Source of the DNA: Aquibaculum sediminis
GTDB lineage: Bacteria > Pseudomonadota > Alphaproteobacteria > Kiloniellales > DSM-21159
DNA: 64,000 bases
Direction of reading: 5' to 3'
NCBI RefSeq assembly: GCF_040712085.1
Contig: NZ_JBFCVK010000003.1
Coordinates: forward strand, 310,001 to 374,000
The position numbers and the translations under genes were made by a program. How positions within the stretch are numbered: position 1 is the first letter of the stretch; each line of letters begins with the position of its first letter. The notes beneath the pieces are model-generated. The model did not search any database and was not told where the DNA came from. It was given only the letters and a program-made list of their open reading frames with translations. Below, piece by piece: positions 8,489 through 16,225 of the stretch.

Positions 8489-9514
8489 TTACCGGTTGGC
8501 GACGGACTCTTCAGCCATGTCGACGAGGTCGGCGCCGATGCGCTCACGCCACTCCTCGTAGACCGGACGCGTGGCCTCCACGAAGGCTTCACGCTCTTCT
8601 TCGGTGAGCTCGACGATGGTCACGCCCATGCCGCGGATCTCTTCGATCAGGCTCTGGTCGTCGCCCACCAGGCCCTTGCGGGCCACGTCGATGCCGTGCG
8701 CGCCGGCATCGAGCGCGGCCTGGCGCACGATCGCCTGGTCTTCCTCGGTGAAGGAGTCCCAGACGCCCTGGTTGACCGCGAAGATCAGCGGGTCGGCAAC
8801 ATAGTGCCAGAGGGTCACATAGCTCTGACCCAGCTCGTGCATGTTCAGCACGGCGTACATCGACATGGGGTTTTCCTGCCCGTCGACGGCACCGGTGGTG
8901 AGTGCGGGCTGGGCGTCGGCCCAGCTCATCTGGGTCGGGTTGGCGCCCAGCGCGGTGAACATGTCGTTGTAGATCGGCGAGCCGACCACGCGCATCTTCA
9001 GGCCTTCCAGGTCTGCTGGCTTGCGGACTTCGTGCTGGGAGTTGGTGAGTTCGCGGAAGCCGTTCTCGGCCCAGCCCAGCGGCACCACGCCGTTTTCCTG
9101 GACCAGCTCGAAGATGCGCTCACCCACCGGGCCGCCGGTCAGGGCGTCCAGCGCGTCGTAGTCCGGCATCAGGAAGGGCATGGAGAAGATGTTCATCTCC
9201 ACGATCTGCGGCGACCAGTTGATGGTGGAGCCGACCGCCATGTCGATTATGCCGCGGCGCAGCGCGGTGAACTCGCGGGTCTGGTCGCCCTGCACCAGCT
9301 GTGCGCCCGGATAGACCTGCATCTTGATGCGGCCCTCGGTGCGCTCATCGACGAGCTCGGCCCAAGTTTCCGCAGCGATGCCCCAGGGGAAGGGGGCAGG
9401 CACCACGGTGGAGATGCGGTACTCGTCCTTGTAGTCCTGGGCCATCAGCGGCCCGGCCTGCAGGCCGGCCACCGCGACGACGGCTGCCGCCGCCAGATGT
9501 TTCATACGCAGCAT
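8489..9514 (-). CDS. dctP: TRAP transporter periplasmic solute-binding protein (DctP family)
   Basis: A 341-residue protein with a Sec signal peptide (MLRMKHLAAAAVVAVAGLQA, then cleavage near AQD). The mature part has DctP-family features: an early strand after cleavage, a GQENPMSMY segment, and the conserved arginine region (LKMRVVGSPI) that binds carboxylates in this family. ATG 9514 follows a good GGAGGAATAGGAAA ribosome binding site, and the upstream open frame is arginine-rich noise. It captures the substrate in the periplasm for DctQM. Substrate identity cannot be told from sequence; neighbouring ThDP enzymes suggest a 2-oxoacid, an acyloin-type compound or a sulfonated analogue. Confidence 0.92.
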   Translation of the reverse strand: MLRMKHLAAAAVVAVAGLQAGPLMAQDYKDEYRISTVVPAPFPWGIAAETWAELVDERTEGRIKMQVYPGAQLVQGDQTREFTALRRGIIDMAVGSTINWSPQIVEMNIFSMPFLMPDYDALDALTGGPVGERIFELVQENGVVPLGWAENGFRELTNSQHEVRKPADLEGLKMRVVGSPIYNDMFTALGANPTQMSWADAQPALTTGAVDGQENPMSMYAVLNMHELGQSYVTLWHYVADPLIFAVNQGVWDSFTEEDQAIVRQAALDAGAHGIDVARKGLVGDDQSLIEEIRGMGVTIVELTEEEREAFVEATRPVYEEWRERIGADLVDMAEESVANR

Positions 9515-9540
9515 TGTTTTCCTATTCCTCCCTCGAAATG

Positions 9541-9570
9541 CGGATGGAGCGCCTCGAGGCGCTCCGTCCG
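9541..9570 (-). repeat. Near-perfect 30-base palindrome upstream of dctP
   Basis: 9546-9555 (GGAGCGCCTC) pairs perfectly with 9556-9565, and flanking 9541-9544 pairs with 9567-9570, one mismatch between. It lies between the E1 beta stop and the dctP ribosome binding site. It has no loop, so it would open slightly at the tip as RNA. It could be an mRNA processing or stabilising element, or a dyad protein site. Confidence 0.6.
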
Positions 9571-9572
9571 GT

Positions 9573-10556
9573 TCACGCGGCCGCCGGGGCAATCTGCTCC
9601 CTGGCCGCCGCAACGATCGCCTCCGCCGTGACCCGGACCCGGGCCTCCAGCGGCGGCGCATAGGACACCGGCACGCGCGGTGCGCCCAAACGCTTTACGG
9701 GTGCCGCCAGACGCTTGTGTAGCGCCTCGGCCACGCTCGCCGCAATCTCCGCGCCGAATCCGGCGACGGAAACCGCCTCCTGAACCACGAGCAGGCGGCC
9801 GGTCTTCTCGACCGAGGCCAGAACCCGGTCGCGATCCCAGGGCCAGAGCGTGCGCAGGTCGATCACCTCGGCCTCGATGCCCTCGGCAGACAGCGTCTCG
9901 GCCGCCTCCAGGCAGGACCAGCGCTGCGCCGACCAGGTGACCAGCGTGACGTCGCGGCCCTCGCGCACAGTCTCGGCCACGCCCAGCGGCGTCAGATGCT
10001 CGTCCTCGGGGACCTCGCCTTCCAGCGTCCAGAGATTCTTGTGCTCGAGATAGACCACGGGGTCGTCGCAGCGGATGGCGGACTTCAGCAGACCGAGATT
10101 GTCTGCCGGCGTCCCCGGGGCCACCACCACCAGTCCGGGGATGTGCACATACCAGGCTTCCAGCGACTGCGAGTGCTGGGCGGCGGAAGAGCGCCACATG
10201 CCCATGGGCTGACGCACCACCAGCGGCACCTTGGTCTGGCCGCCGAACATGTAGCGGGCCTTGGCCGCCTGGTTGACCAGTTCATCCACGGCACAAAGCG
10301 CAAAGTCGGAAAAACGCATCTCCACCACCGGCCGGGTGCCGCTCATTGCGGCGCCGACAGAAGCGCCCATGATGCAGGCCTCGGAGATCGGGGCGTCGGA
10401 AATGCGCGCGGCGCCGAACTCGTCGGCCAGGCTCTTGTACTGGCCGAAGACGCCGCCGCGGCCCAGATCCTCGCCCACGGCCCAGACCGATGGGTCGCGC
10501 CGCATTTCCTCGGCCAGGGCACGCCTGCCGGCTTCGAGATAAGTGATTGCGGCCAT
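9573..10556 (-). CDS. 2-oxoacid/acetoin dehydrogenase E1 component, beta subunit
   Basis: A 327-residue transketolase-like E1 beta subunit starting MAAITYLEAGRRAL, of normal length for PdhB/AcoB. Typical segments include GEDLGRGGVFGQYKSL, DAPISEACIMG (with the ThDP-activating glutamate), and a C-terminal domain with VIDLRTLWPWD. With the alpha subunit it would decarboxylate a 2-oxoacid or cleave an acyloin using ThDP. Its ATG overlaps the alpha stop by one base (TGATG), so translation is coupled. No dihydrolipoamide acyltransferase (E2) or E3 gene lies nearby, so it must borrow one or use another acceptor. AcoB is the closest recognisable type, but the substrate is open. Confidence 0.88.
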   Translation of the reverse strand: MAAITYLEAGRRALAEEMRRDPSVWAVGEDLGRGGVFGQYKSLADEFGAARISDAPISEACIMGASVGAAMSGTRPVVEMRFSDFALCAVDELVNQAAKARYMFGGQTKVPLVVRQPMGMWRSSAAQHSQSLEAWYVHIPGLVVVAPGTPADNLGLLKSAIRCDDPVVYLEHKNLWTLEGEVPEDEHLTPLGVAETVREGRDVTLVTWSAQRWSCLEAAETLSAEGIEAEVIDLRTLWPWDRDRVLASVEKTGRLLVVQEAVSVAGFGAEIAASVAEALHKRLAAPVKRLGAPRVPVSYAPPLEARVRVTAEAIVAAAREQIAPAAA

Positions 10557-11572
10557 CAGTATGCCCTCTCCCGCGGGTCGCCTATATCCTGTACGTCTTC
10601 GAAAGCCCTGGCCTCTGCAGGCCAAGGGCTGTCCTTTGCGCTCTGGCAGACTTCTTCCATGGCCTGGCGCACTTTCGCAGCGATCGCATCCAGTTCGCCG
10701 TCACCGCTGCCACCGTCCTGCAGCAGGGCGGCAACGCGCGCGATGGGATCGGCCTCGCGCCACTGTGCCACCTCTTCCGCGGGGCGATAGGCTGCCGGAT
10801 CGACGGCGGTGTGGCCGGTCATGCGGTAGGTGCGGCAATGCAGCAGCCGCGGCCCGCCGCCGGCGCGGATGGCGGCGATGGCGTCGCGGGTGGCGCTCTC
10901 CACTGCCAGCAGATCGTTGCCGTCCAGGGTTTCCGCCGGAATGTCCAGGGCTTCCGCGCGGGCGGCGGCGCCCGGTCCTGCGGTCATGCTGCTGGTGCGG
11001 GTGGTCGCAGCAAAGCGGTTGTCTTCGCAGACGAAGAGCACCGGCAGCTCGAAGACCTTGGCCCAGTTCAGCCCCTCCAGGAAGGGGCCCCGGTTGATGG
11101 CGCCGTCACCGAACAGGCAGGCGACTATGCGGTCCCCCCCGCGCAGCTTGATGGCATGCGCGGCGCCGGCAGCGATGGGAATGTTGGCGGAAACCACGCC
11201 ATTGGCGCCCAGCATGCCGACCTCGAAGTCGGCGATGTGCATGGAGCCGCCCTTGCCGCCGCAGGTGCCGCCTTCGCGACCGAAGAGCTCGCGCATCATG
11301 GCCAGCGCGTCGGCGCCCTTGGCGAGCGTATGCCCGTGCCCGCGGTGGGTGGAGAGCATCAGGTCGTCGCGGCGCAACTGGGCGCAGACACCGGCCGCCA
11401 CGGCCTCCTGGCCGATGGAGGGATGGATGGCGCCCAGGACGTAGCCTTCCTTCTGAGCCTCAACAGCCAGCTCTTCGAAGGCCCTGATCCGCAGCATCAG
11501 TTCATAGAGGCGCAGCAGATGCGGCCGGTCCAGGTTGCTGTGCCGTTGCGGCGCAGCGGGGGCAGGGGTCAT
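10556..11572 (-). CDS. 2-oxoacid/acetoin dehydrogenase E1 component, alpha subunit
   Basis: A 338-residue E1 alpha subunit. It contains STHRGHGHTLAKG (typical of AcoA and PdhA), GGKGGSMH, and the ThDP-magnesium motif beginning GDGAINRGPFLEG and ending CEDN about 28 residues later. It forms the cofactor-binding half of the alpha2-beta2 enzyme with the gene immediately downstream. The ATG overlaps the end of the IclR-type regulator gene by four bases, so all are in one operon. Why AcoA-like: the substrate-loop sequence and the absence of a phosphorylation loop typical of mitochondrial enzymes. The true substrate is unknown. Confidence 0.88.
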   Translation of the reverse strand: MTPAPAAPQRHSNLDRPHLLRLYELMLRIRAFEELAVEAQKEGYVLGAIHPSIGQEAVAAGVCAQLRRDDLMLSTHRGHGHTLAKGADALAMMRELFGREGGTCGGKGGSMHIADFEVGMLGANGVVSANIPIAAGAAHAIKLRGGDRIVACLFGDGAINRGPFLEGLNWAKVFELPVLFVCEDNRFAATTRTSSMTAGPGAAARAEALDIPAETLDGNDLLAVESATRDAIAAIRAGGGPRLLHCRTYRMTGHTAVDPAAYRPAEEVAQWREADPIARVAALLQDGGSGDGELDAIAAKVRQAMEEVCQSAKDSPWPAEARAFEDVQDIGDPRERAY

Positions 11573-12375
11573 GCCTTGTCGCTCCTTTCGGATAGTTCGC
11601 GGGATTGCAGCAGGTCGCCCAGGCTCTCGGCTTCCCGTGTCAGGCGCCGGACGAGGTCGACGATGCGCGTCGGGCTCATACGTTCACGGATGGCGGCAAT
11701 AGACAGAGAGGCCTCGACCCGACCTTCGGGGCCAAACACCGGAACGGCCACCGCGGCCATGGCGCTGACAATGCGCCCGTCGTTGAGCGCATGGCCGCTT
11801 TTGCGGCTCTGCTCGATCATGGCGCGCAGGGCCGCTGCCTCGAAACCGGGATAGGCCGCGCGGCTTGCCTCGTTGCTGGTGAGCACGCGTTCGATTTCCG
11901 CATCCGGCTGAAAGGCCAGCAACGCCAGGCTGCCGGCGCCGACGCCCAGCGGGCGACGGTCGCCCACCGTGAGCGTCAGGGTACGGATGGGAAAGGCGCC
12001 CGTGCAGCGGTCGATGCAGAGTGCTTCGTCGCCGTCGCGGATGGACAGGAAGACCGTGTCTTCGGTCTCGGCCGCCAGCCGTAGCAGGGCCGGGCGGGCC
12101 AATTCGGTGATCTGGAAGCGTCGTGCAGCGCCGCCGAGCGCATAGATGCCGTAGCCCAGGCGATAGCGCTTGCTCTCGTCGCAACGGTCCGCGAAGCCCA
12201 CTTCCACCAGCGCGGTGAGCAGGCGATGCACCGTGGCCTTGCCCAAACCGCTGCAGGTGGCAACGTCGGACAGTCGGCACCCAGCCGGCGCGCCCTCGCC
12301 CAGACAGCGCAGTATCGAGGCTGCCCGATCGATGGTCTTGACCGTCGAGGTCTCTTCCGATGCCTGGGTCACCAT
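11569..12375 (-). CDS. IclR-family transcriptional regulator
   Basis: A 268-residue regulator with an N-terminal winged helix (residues about 13-75; SGLGKATVHRLLTALVEVGF is the recognition helix region) and a C-terminal IclR effector domain ending in a helical segment. It is the first gene of the minus-strand operon and overlaps the E1 alpha gene by four bases, so it probably controls its own operon in response to the imported substrate or an intermediate. A TTCCG-N5-CGGAA dyad 44-58 bases upstream of its ATG is a good candidate operator. Confidence 0.92.
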   Translation of the reverse strand: MVTQASEETSTVKTIDRAASILRCLGEGAPAGCRLSDVATCSGLGKATVHRLLTALVEVGFADRCDESKRYRLGYGIYALGGAARRFQITELARPALLRLAAETEDTVFLSIRDGDEALCIDRCTGAFPIRTLTLTVGDRRPLGVGAGSLALLAFQPDAEIERVLTSNEASRAAYPGFEAAALRAMIEQSRKSGHALNDGRIVSAMAAVAVPVFGPEGRVEASLSIAAIRERMSPTRIVDLVRRLTREAESLGDLLQSRELSERSDKA

Positions 12376-12418
12376 GGTGTCAGGCGCGCTCCCCCTTGAG
12401 CCGAAGCCGGTGCGGTTG

Positions 12419-12433
12419 TTCCGTCACGCGGAA
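12419..12433 (-). promoter_or_regulatory. Candidate IclR operator
   Basis: A perfect dyad, TTCCG, five bases, CGGAA, between the divergent IclR-type gene and the CDF-like gene. IclR-family proteins commonly bind short dyads with TTCC/GGAA-like arms. A second related site (ATTCCG...GAAT, 12577-12591) lies nearer the plus-strand gene. Assignment is inference from position and symmetry. Confidence 0.5.
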
Positions 12434-12644
12434 TGAGGCGCATTAGTAATTGGAACAAGTTGCCCGTCAAGGGCCTTCCCGCCCGTGCGTTGCACCCTGC
12501 CGGCAGGCCACCCGCAATCGCACGTCCCTCTCGACTGCGCCAACTCGCGGTATAGAACAGACTGGCTTGGCCAACCATTCCGTATTAGAATAATATCACG
12601 AGACGAGCCACTCCTATTGTATCGAAGTGACTTGGGGGCACCGC

Positions 12645-13547
12645 ATGCTAGGACCTGCCGAGCAGCGTCGGGAAAAAGCCGTTGGTTTTGCCGTTGCCTT
12701 GGACTTTATCACACTTATCCCCTATGCTGCGGTCGGTATCCTCGCGCTTTCTTGGCCAATCATTGCAGATTCTTTGCGCGGCGCGCTTTTGATTGCCGTT
12801 GGTCTCGTTTCCTACACGACGCTGCGACGCATTCATCGTCGCCGACTAGAGCATTACGAATACGGCGCCGGCAAGCTCGAGCAGAGCATCACGATCCTCA
12901 TCGCCGGCCTACTGCTGCTGACGGCGGGTGTGTTGCTGTGGCGGGTTGCGGGTCTGGCGGTGAAGCCGCAGCCCACCGGTATCCTCGCCACCTCCGCGAT
13001 CGCCATGGCCTTCATGATCTTCGCGGTCAACGGTATACAGCTCTTTGGTCTCTACCGCGCCAACCGGGACGGCGAATCCCTCATCGTGCGCGCGCAGTAT
13101 CAGGCGCGCTGGGTCAAGACCGTGGCCTCGGGCCTGGTCACCGCGGCCGTGACCGTGGCAATGCTGACCGAGAATCCGGAGGTGGCGCGCCGGGCCGACC
13201 AGATCGGCACGCTCTGCGTGATCATCGTCATGGCCGGTGCAGGGATCGCCATGCTGCGCAACAGCCTGCCGGACCTGCTCGACCGCTCGTTGCCGGAACC
13301 CCTGCAGCATGGCATCAACCGGGTGCTGGCGCGCAACATCGACGCGTTCGAGCAGCTGGGACGCGTGCGAACCCGCCGCGGCGGCAGCGTGATCCATGTG
13401 GAGATGGAGCTCTTCGTGGACCGCAATCGCCCGCTGGGAGAGGCATCGGACCTGGCCGAGCGCATCGGTGCCGAGCTGGCGGAAGAGATTCCCGGCGTCG
13501 ATCCGGTGGTGATCCTGCGTGGCTACAGCGGTCAGGCGGCCAGCTGA
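12645..13547 (+). CDS. Cation diffusion facilitator-like membrane protein lacking metal ligands
   Basis: A 300-residue protein with about six membrane segments followed by a C-terminal cytoplasmic ferredoxin-like domain, the layout of the CDF (ZitB/YiiP) family; EYGAGKLE after segment two is typical. The metal site appears lost: the YiiP-type ADSxxxD in segment two reads ADSLRG, and the segment-five HYQSD reads QYQAR. It may therefore transport something else or act as a regulator. ATG 12645 follows GGGGG at good spacing; a GTG at 12627 is possible. It is divergent from the IclR-type gene. The last 30 bases precede a plus-strand group of metabolic genes. Confidence 0.75.
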   Translation: MLGPAEQRREKAVGFAVALDFITLIPYAAVGILALSWPIIADSLRGALLIAVGLVSYTTLRRIHRRRLEHYEYGAGKLEQSITILIAGLLLLTAGVLLWRVAGLAVKPQPTGILATSAIAMAFMIFAVNGIQLFGLYRANRDGESLIVRAQYQARWVKTVASGLVTAAVTVAMLTENPEVARRADQIGTLCVIIVMAGAGIAMLRNSLPDLLDRSLPEPLQHGINRVLARNIDAFEQLGRVRTRRGGSVIHVEMELFVDRNRPLGEASDLAERIGAELAEEIPGVDPVVILRGYSGQAAS

Positions 13548-13623
13548 GTCCTCCCTCGGCATCGCGTGTATATCCAGGCGCCAATGCCTTGGCGCCGCCG
13601 CTCTGAATGAAAGGAAGACTGGT

Positions 13624-14304
13624 GTGACAGCGCTGCGGGATGCAGATGCCATTGCAAACGATCGGGTCGTTGAAGCCGGCGCCCGCCTGGCGGAGAGCTT
13701 CCGCCCGCGCGCCACGAGCTTTCTCTTTTTGCGCCACGGGCGCACCAGCGCCAATCACCGGGGCATCATCCAGGGGCACAAGAACGTGCCGCTCGACGAG
13801 GTGGGTCGGGCCCAGGCCCGGGCTGCAGCTGGGGAACTGGGCGCGTCGGTCGTCCGTCCGAAGCGCATCATCGCCAGCGATCTGTCCCGCGCTGCGGAGA
13901 CAGCCCGGATCGTTGCGACGGCCCTGGATCAGCGGGTCGGCACCTATGATCGCGGTCTGCGCGAACGGAGCTTCGGGCCCATCGAGGGCACCAGTGGGCG
14001 GGGCCTGCTGTGGAGTGGCGACCCGGAAGGGGCGGAGCCGATCGCGGCTTTCGTTGCACGCTGTGCCGAGGCCTTGCAGCGCCACCTTGCGCAGGAGACG
14101 GTGTTGATCGTTGCCCATGGCGGGGTGCTGCGCGCGACCGCGGCGCTGCTGCGCCTTCCCCTGTCGGAGGCCGACCGCGCCAATGCCGTGCCGCTGCTCT
14201 TCCGGCACGAGGCCGGCTCCTGGGGACTGGAACGCCTGCGCGCGCGAGCCGCCTGTGCAGAGCGCTTGCAGAGCGTTGCTGCAGTACCCGAAGGATGGCG
14301 TTAG
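13624..14304 (+). CDS. Histidine phosphatase (phosphoglycerate mutase) family protein
   Basis: A 226-residue protein with the family motif LRHGRTSAN (catalytic histidine), the acidic LRERSFG segment and the second histidine in VAHGG. Members dephosphorylate sugars, cofactors or nucleotides; this substrate is not known. GTG 13624 was chosen because AGGAAG precedes it at six bases and the residues before it fall in the previous gene. It overlaps the start region of the downstream HAD gene, so it is likely the first of a four-gene unit with the HAD enzyme, the dehydrogenase and the SHMT-like enzyme. Confidence 0.85.
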   Translation: MTALRDADAIANDRVVEAGARLAESFRPRATSFLFLRHGRTSANHRGIIQGHKNVPLDEVGRAQARAAAGELGASVVRPKRIIASDLSRAAETARIVATALDQRVGTYDRGLRERSFGPIEGTSGRGLLWSGDPEGAEPIAAFVARCAEALQRHLAQETVLIVAHGGVLRATAALLRLPLSEADRANAVPLLFRHEAGSWGLERLRARAACAERLQSVAAVPEGWR

Positions 14305-14339
14305 GCTTCGCCGCAGAGCAGGAAGAAGGGGGCGAGGCT

Positions 14340-15086
14340 GTGAAGCAGGGAAACACGAAGTCGAAGGCGCTGCTGTTCGACGTGTTCGGCACCCTGGTGG
14401 ATTGGCGCGGCAGTCTGATCCGGCAACTCAGCGACTTCGGGAAGGCTCGTGGGCTGGATCAGGTCGATTGGCCCGGGCTGGCCGACGCCTGGCGCGGCCG
14501 CTATGCCCCCTCCATGGACGAGGTGCGCAGCGGCCGGCGCGCCTGGACCGTGCTGGATGACCTGCACCGGGAGTCTCTGCTTGCCCTGCTGCCGACCTTC
14601 GGCCTCGGGCAGCGTCTCGAGGAGGCGGAGATCGAGGGGCTGGTGCGTGGCTGGCATCGCCTGGACCCCTGGCCCGATGTGCCCGGCGGCCTGTCCCGAT
14701 TGCATGAGCGCTTCCTGCTGGCGCCGCTGTCGAACGGCAACGTGGCGCTGATGGCCAATCTGAAACGCCACGCCGGGCTGCCGTGGGACTGCATCCTGGG
14801 CGCGGAACTGGCGCGCCACTACAAGCCAGACCCTGAGGTGTATTTAACGGCCCTGGCGCTGCTGCGGCTGCCGCCGCAAGAGGTCATGATGGTCGCCGCC
14901 CACAATGATGATCTTGCCCAGGCACAAGCGCTTGGCATGCAAACTGCCTTTGTCCCGCGACCGACGGAGCACGGGCCGAACCAGACCACGGACCTTGCTG
15001 CCGAAGGCGCGTGGGATTTCGTCGTGGCCTCCACCGAGGAATTGGCGGACAGGCTTTGCGGTGACGGCAAGGCAGACGCGCACTGA
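14340..15086 (+). CDS. Haloacid dehalogenase type II-like hydrolase
   Basis: A 248-residue HAD-superfamily enzyme. Motif I is FDVFGTLVDWR (nucleophile Asp), motif II is LSNGN, then the lysine in HYKPDPEVY, and motif III is AAHNDDL. This pattern is the L-2-haloacid dehalogenase (type II) subgroup, although many members act on other small acids such as phosphoglycolate. GTG 14340 follows GGAAGAAGGGGG; an ATG at 14295 overlapping the previous stop is an alternative start. It lies between the phosphatase-family gene and the tartrate-dehydrogenase-family gene, with short spacing on both sides. Confidence 0.85.
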   Translation: MKQGNTKSKALLFDVFGTLVDWRGSLIRQLSDFGKARGLDQVDWPGLADAWRGRYAPSMDEVRSGRRAWTVLDDLHRESLLALLPTFGLGQRLEEAEIEGLVRGWHRLDPWPDVPGGLSRLHERFLLAPLSNGNVALMANLKRHAGLPWDCILGAELARHYKPDPEVYLTALALLRLPPQEVMMVAAHNDDLAQAQALGMQTAFVPRPTEHGPNQTTDLAAEGAWDFVVASTEELADRLCGDGKADAH

Positions 15087-15126
15087 GAGCGAGCAGATTT
15101 TCGGCGGGCGGGAAGAAGGAACAGGC

Positions 15127-16191
15127 ATGACGCACTATCGTATCGCCGTGATCCCTGGCGACGGGATTGGCCAGGAAGTCATTCCGGCGGGGATCGAGGT
15201 TTTGCAGGCCGTGGCGGAACGCAACGGTGGTTTCACCTTCGAAAGCGAAACCTTCGATTGGGGTTCCGACCTCTACCGCGCCACGGGGCGGATGATGCCC
15301 GAAGACGGGCTGGAGACGCTGCGCCCCTTTGATGCCATCTATTTCGGTGCCGTGGGCGACACGGATATCCCCGACCATGTGACGCTCTGGGGCCTGCGCC
15401 TCAACATCTGCCAGTCCTTCGACCAGTACGCCAACGTCCGCCCCGCCCGCCTGCTGCCCGGCATCGAGGGGCCCTTGCGCCGGGGCGCTCTCGACTGCGT
15501 CATCGTGCGGGAGAACAGCGAAGGCGAGTACGCCGGCCAGGGCGGGCGCAGCCACCGCGGCCTGCCGGAGGAGGTGGCCACCGAGGTCTCCATCTTCACC
15601 CGCCGCGGGGTGGAGCGGATCATGCGCTATGCCTTCGAGCTGGCCATGACCCGGCGCAAGCAACTGACCGTCGTGACCAAGTCCAACGCACAGCGCCATG
15701 GCATGGTGCTCTGGGACGAGATCGCCCGCGAGGTGGCGCGGGATTTCCCGGAGGTCGCGCTGCGCTTCGAACTGGTGGACGCCATGACCACCACCTTCGT
15801 GCTCAAGCCCGAGAGCATCGACGTGGTGGTGGCCACCAACCTGCATGCCGACATCCTCAGCGATCTGGCCTCGGCGCTCTCCGGCAGCCTTGGCATCGGC
15901 CCCACCGCCAATCTCGACCCGGAGCGGCGCTTCCCCTCCATGTTCGAACCGATTCACGGCTCGGCCTTCGACATCATGGGCAAGGGCATCGCCAATCCGC
16001 TGGGCAGCTTCTGGACCGGCGCGCTCATGCTCGAGCACCTGGGGGAGGCAGATGCAGCCGCCCGGCTGATGCGCGCCATTGAGCGGGTCACCGCCGCCGG
16101 TGGTCCCTTCACCCCCGACCTGGGCGGCAAGGCCACCACCCGCGACGTCACGCAAGCGGTCATTGCCGCGCTCAAGGCGGACAACGAGTGA
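15127..16191 (+). CDS. Tartrate/D-malate dehydrogenase family (decarboxylating, NAD-dependent)
   Basis: A 354-residue beta-hydroxyacid oxidative decarboxylase related to isopropylmalate and isocitrate dehydrogenases. Visible are the N-terminal IPGDGIGQEV, the catalytic arginines in the LRLNICQSFDQYANVRPAR region, the tyrosine in ENSEGEYAGQGG, TKSNAQRHGM with the catalytic lysine, the metal-binding aspartates around NLHADILSD and FEPIHGSAFD. The ENSEGEY segment and lack of a serine phosphorylation site fit TtuC/DmlA-type enzymes acting on tartrate or D-malate. GGAAGAAGGAACAGGC precedes the ATG. It is probably co-transcribed with the SHMT-like gene 34 bases downstream. Confidence 0.88.
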   Translation: MTHYRIAVIPGDGIGQEVIPAGIEVLQAVAERNGGFTFESETFDWGSDLYRATGRMMPEDGLETLRPFDAIYFGAVGDTDIPDHVTLWGLRLNICQSFDQYANVRPARLLPGIEGPLRRGALDCVIVRENSEGEYAGQGGRSHRGLPEEVATEVSIFTRRGVERIMRYAFELAMTRRKQLTVVTKSNAQRHGMVLWDEIAREVARDFPEVALRFELVDAMTTTFVLKPESIDVVVATNLHADILSDLASALSGSLGIGPTANLDPERRFPSMFEPIHGSAFDIMGKGIANPLGSFWTGALMLEHLGEADAAARLMRAIERVTAAGGPFTPDLGGKATTRDVTQAVIAALKADNE

Positions 16192-16225
16192 GTCTGTAGA
16201 AGACCATTGAAGGGGGAGGGACAAC

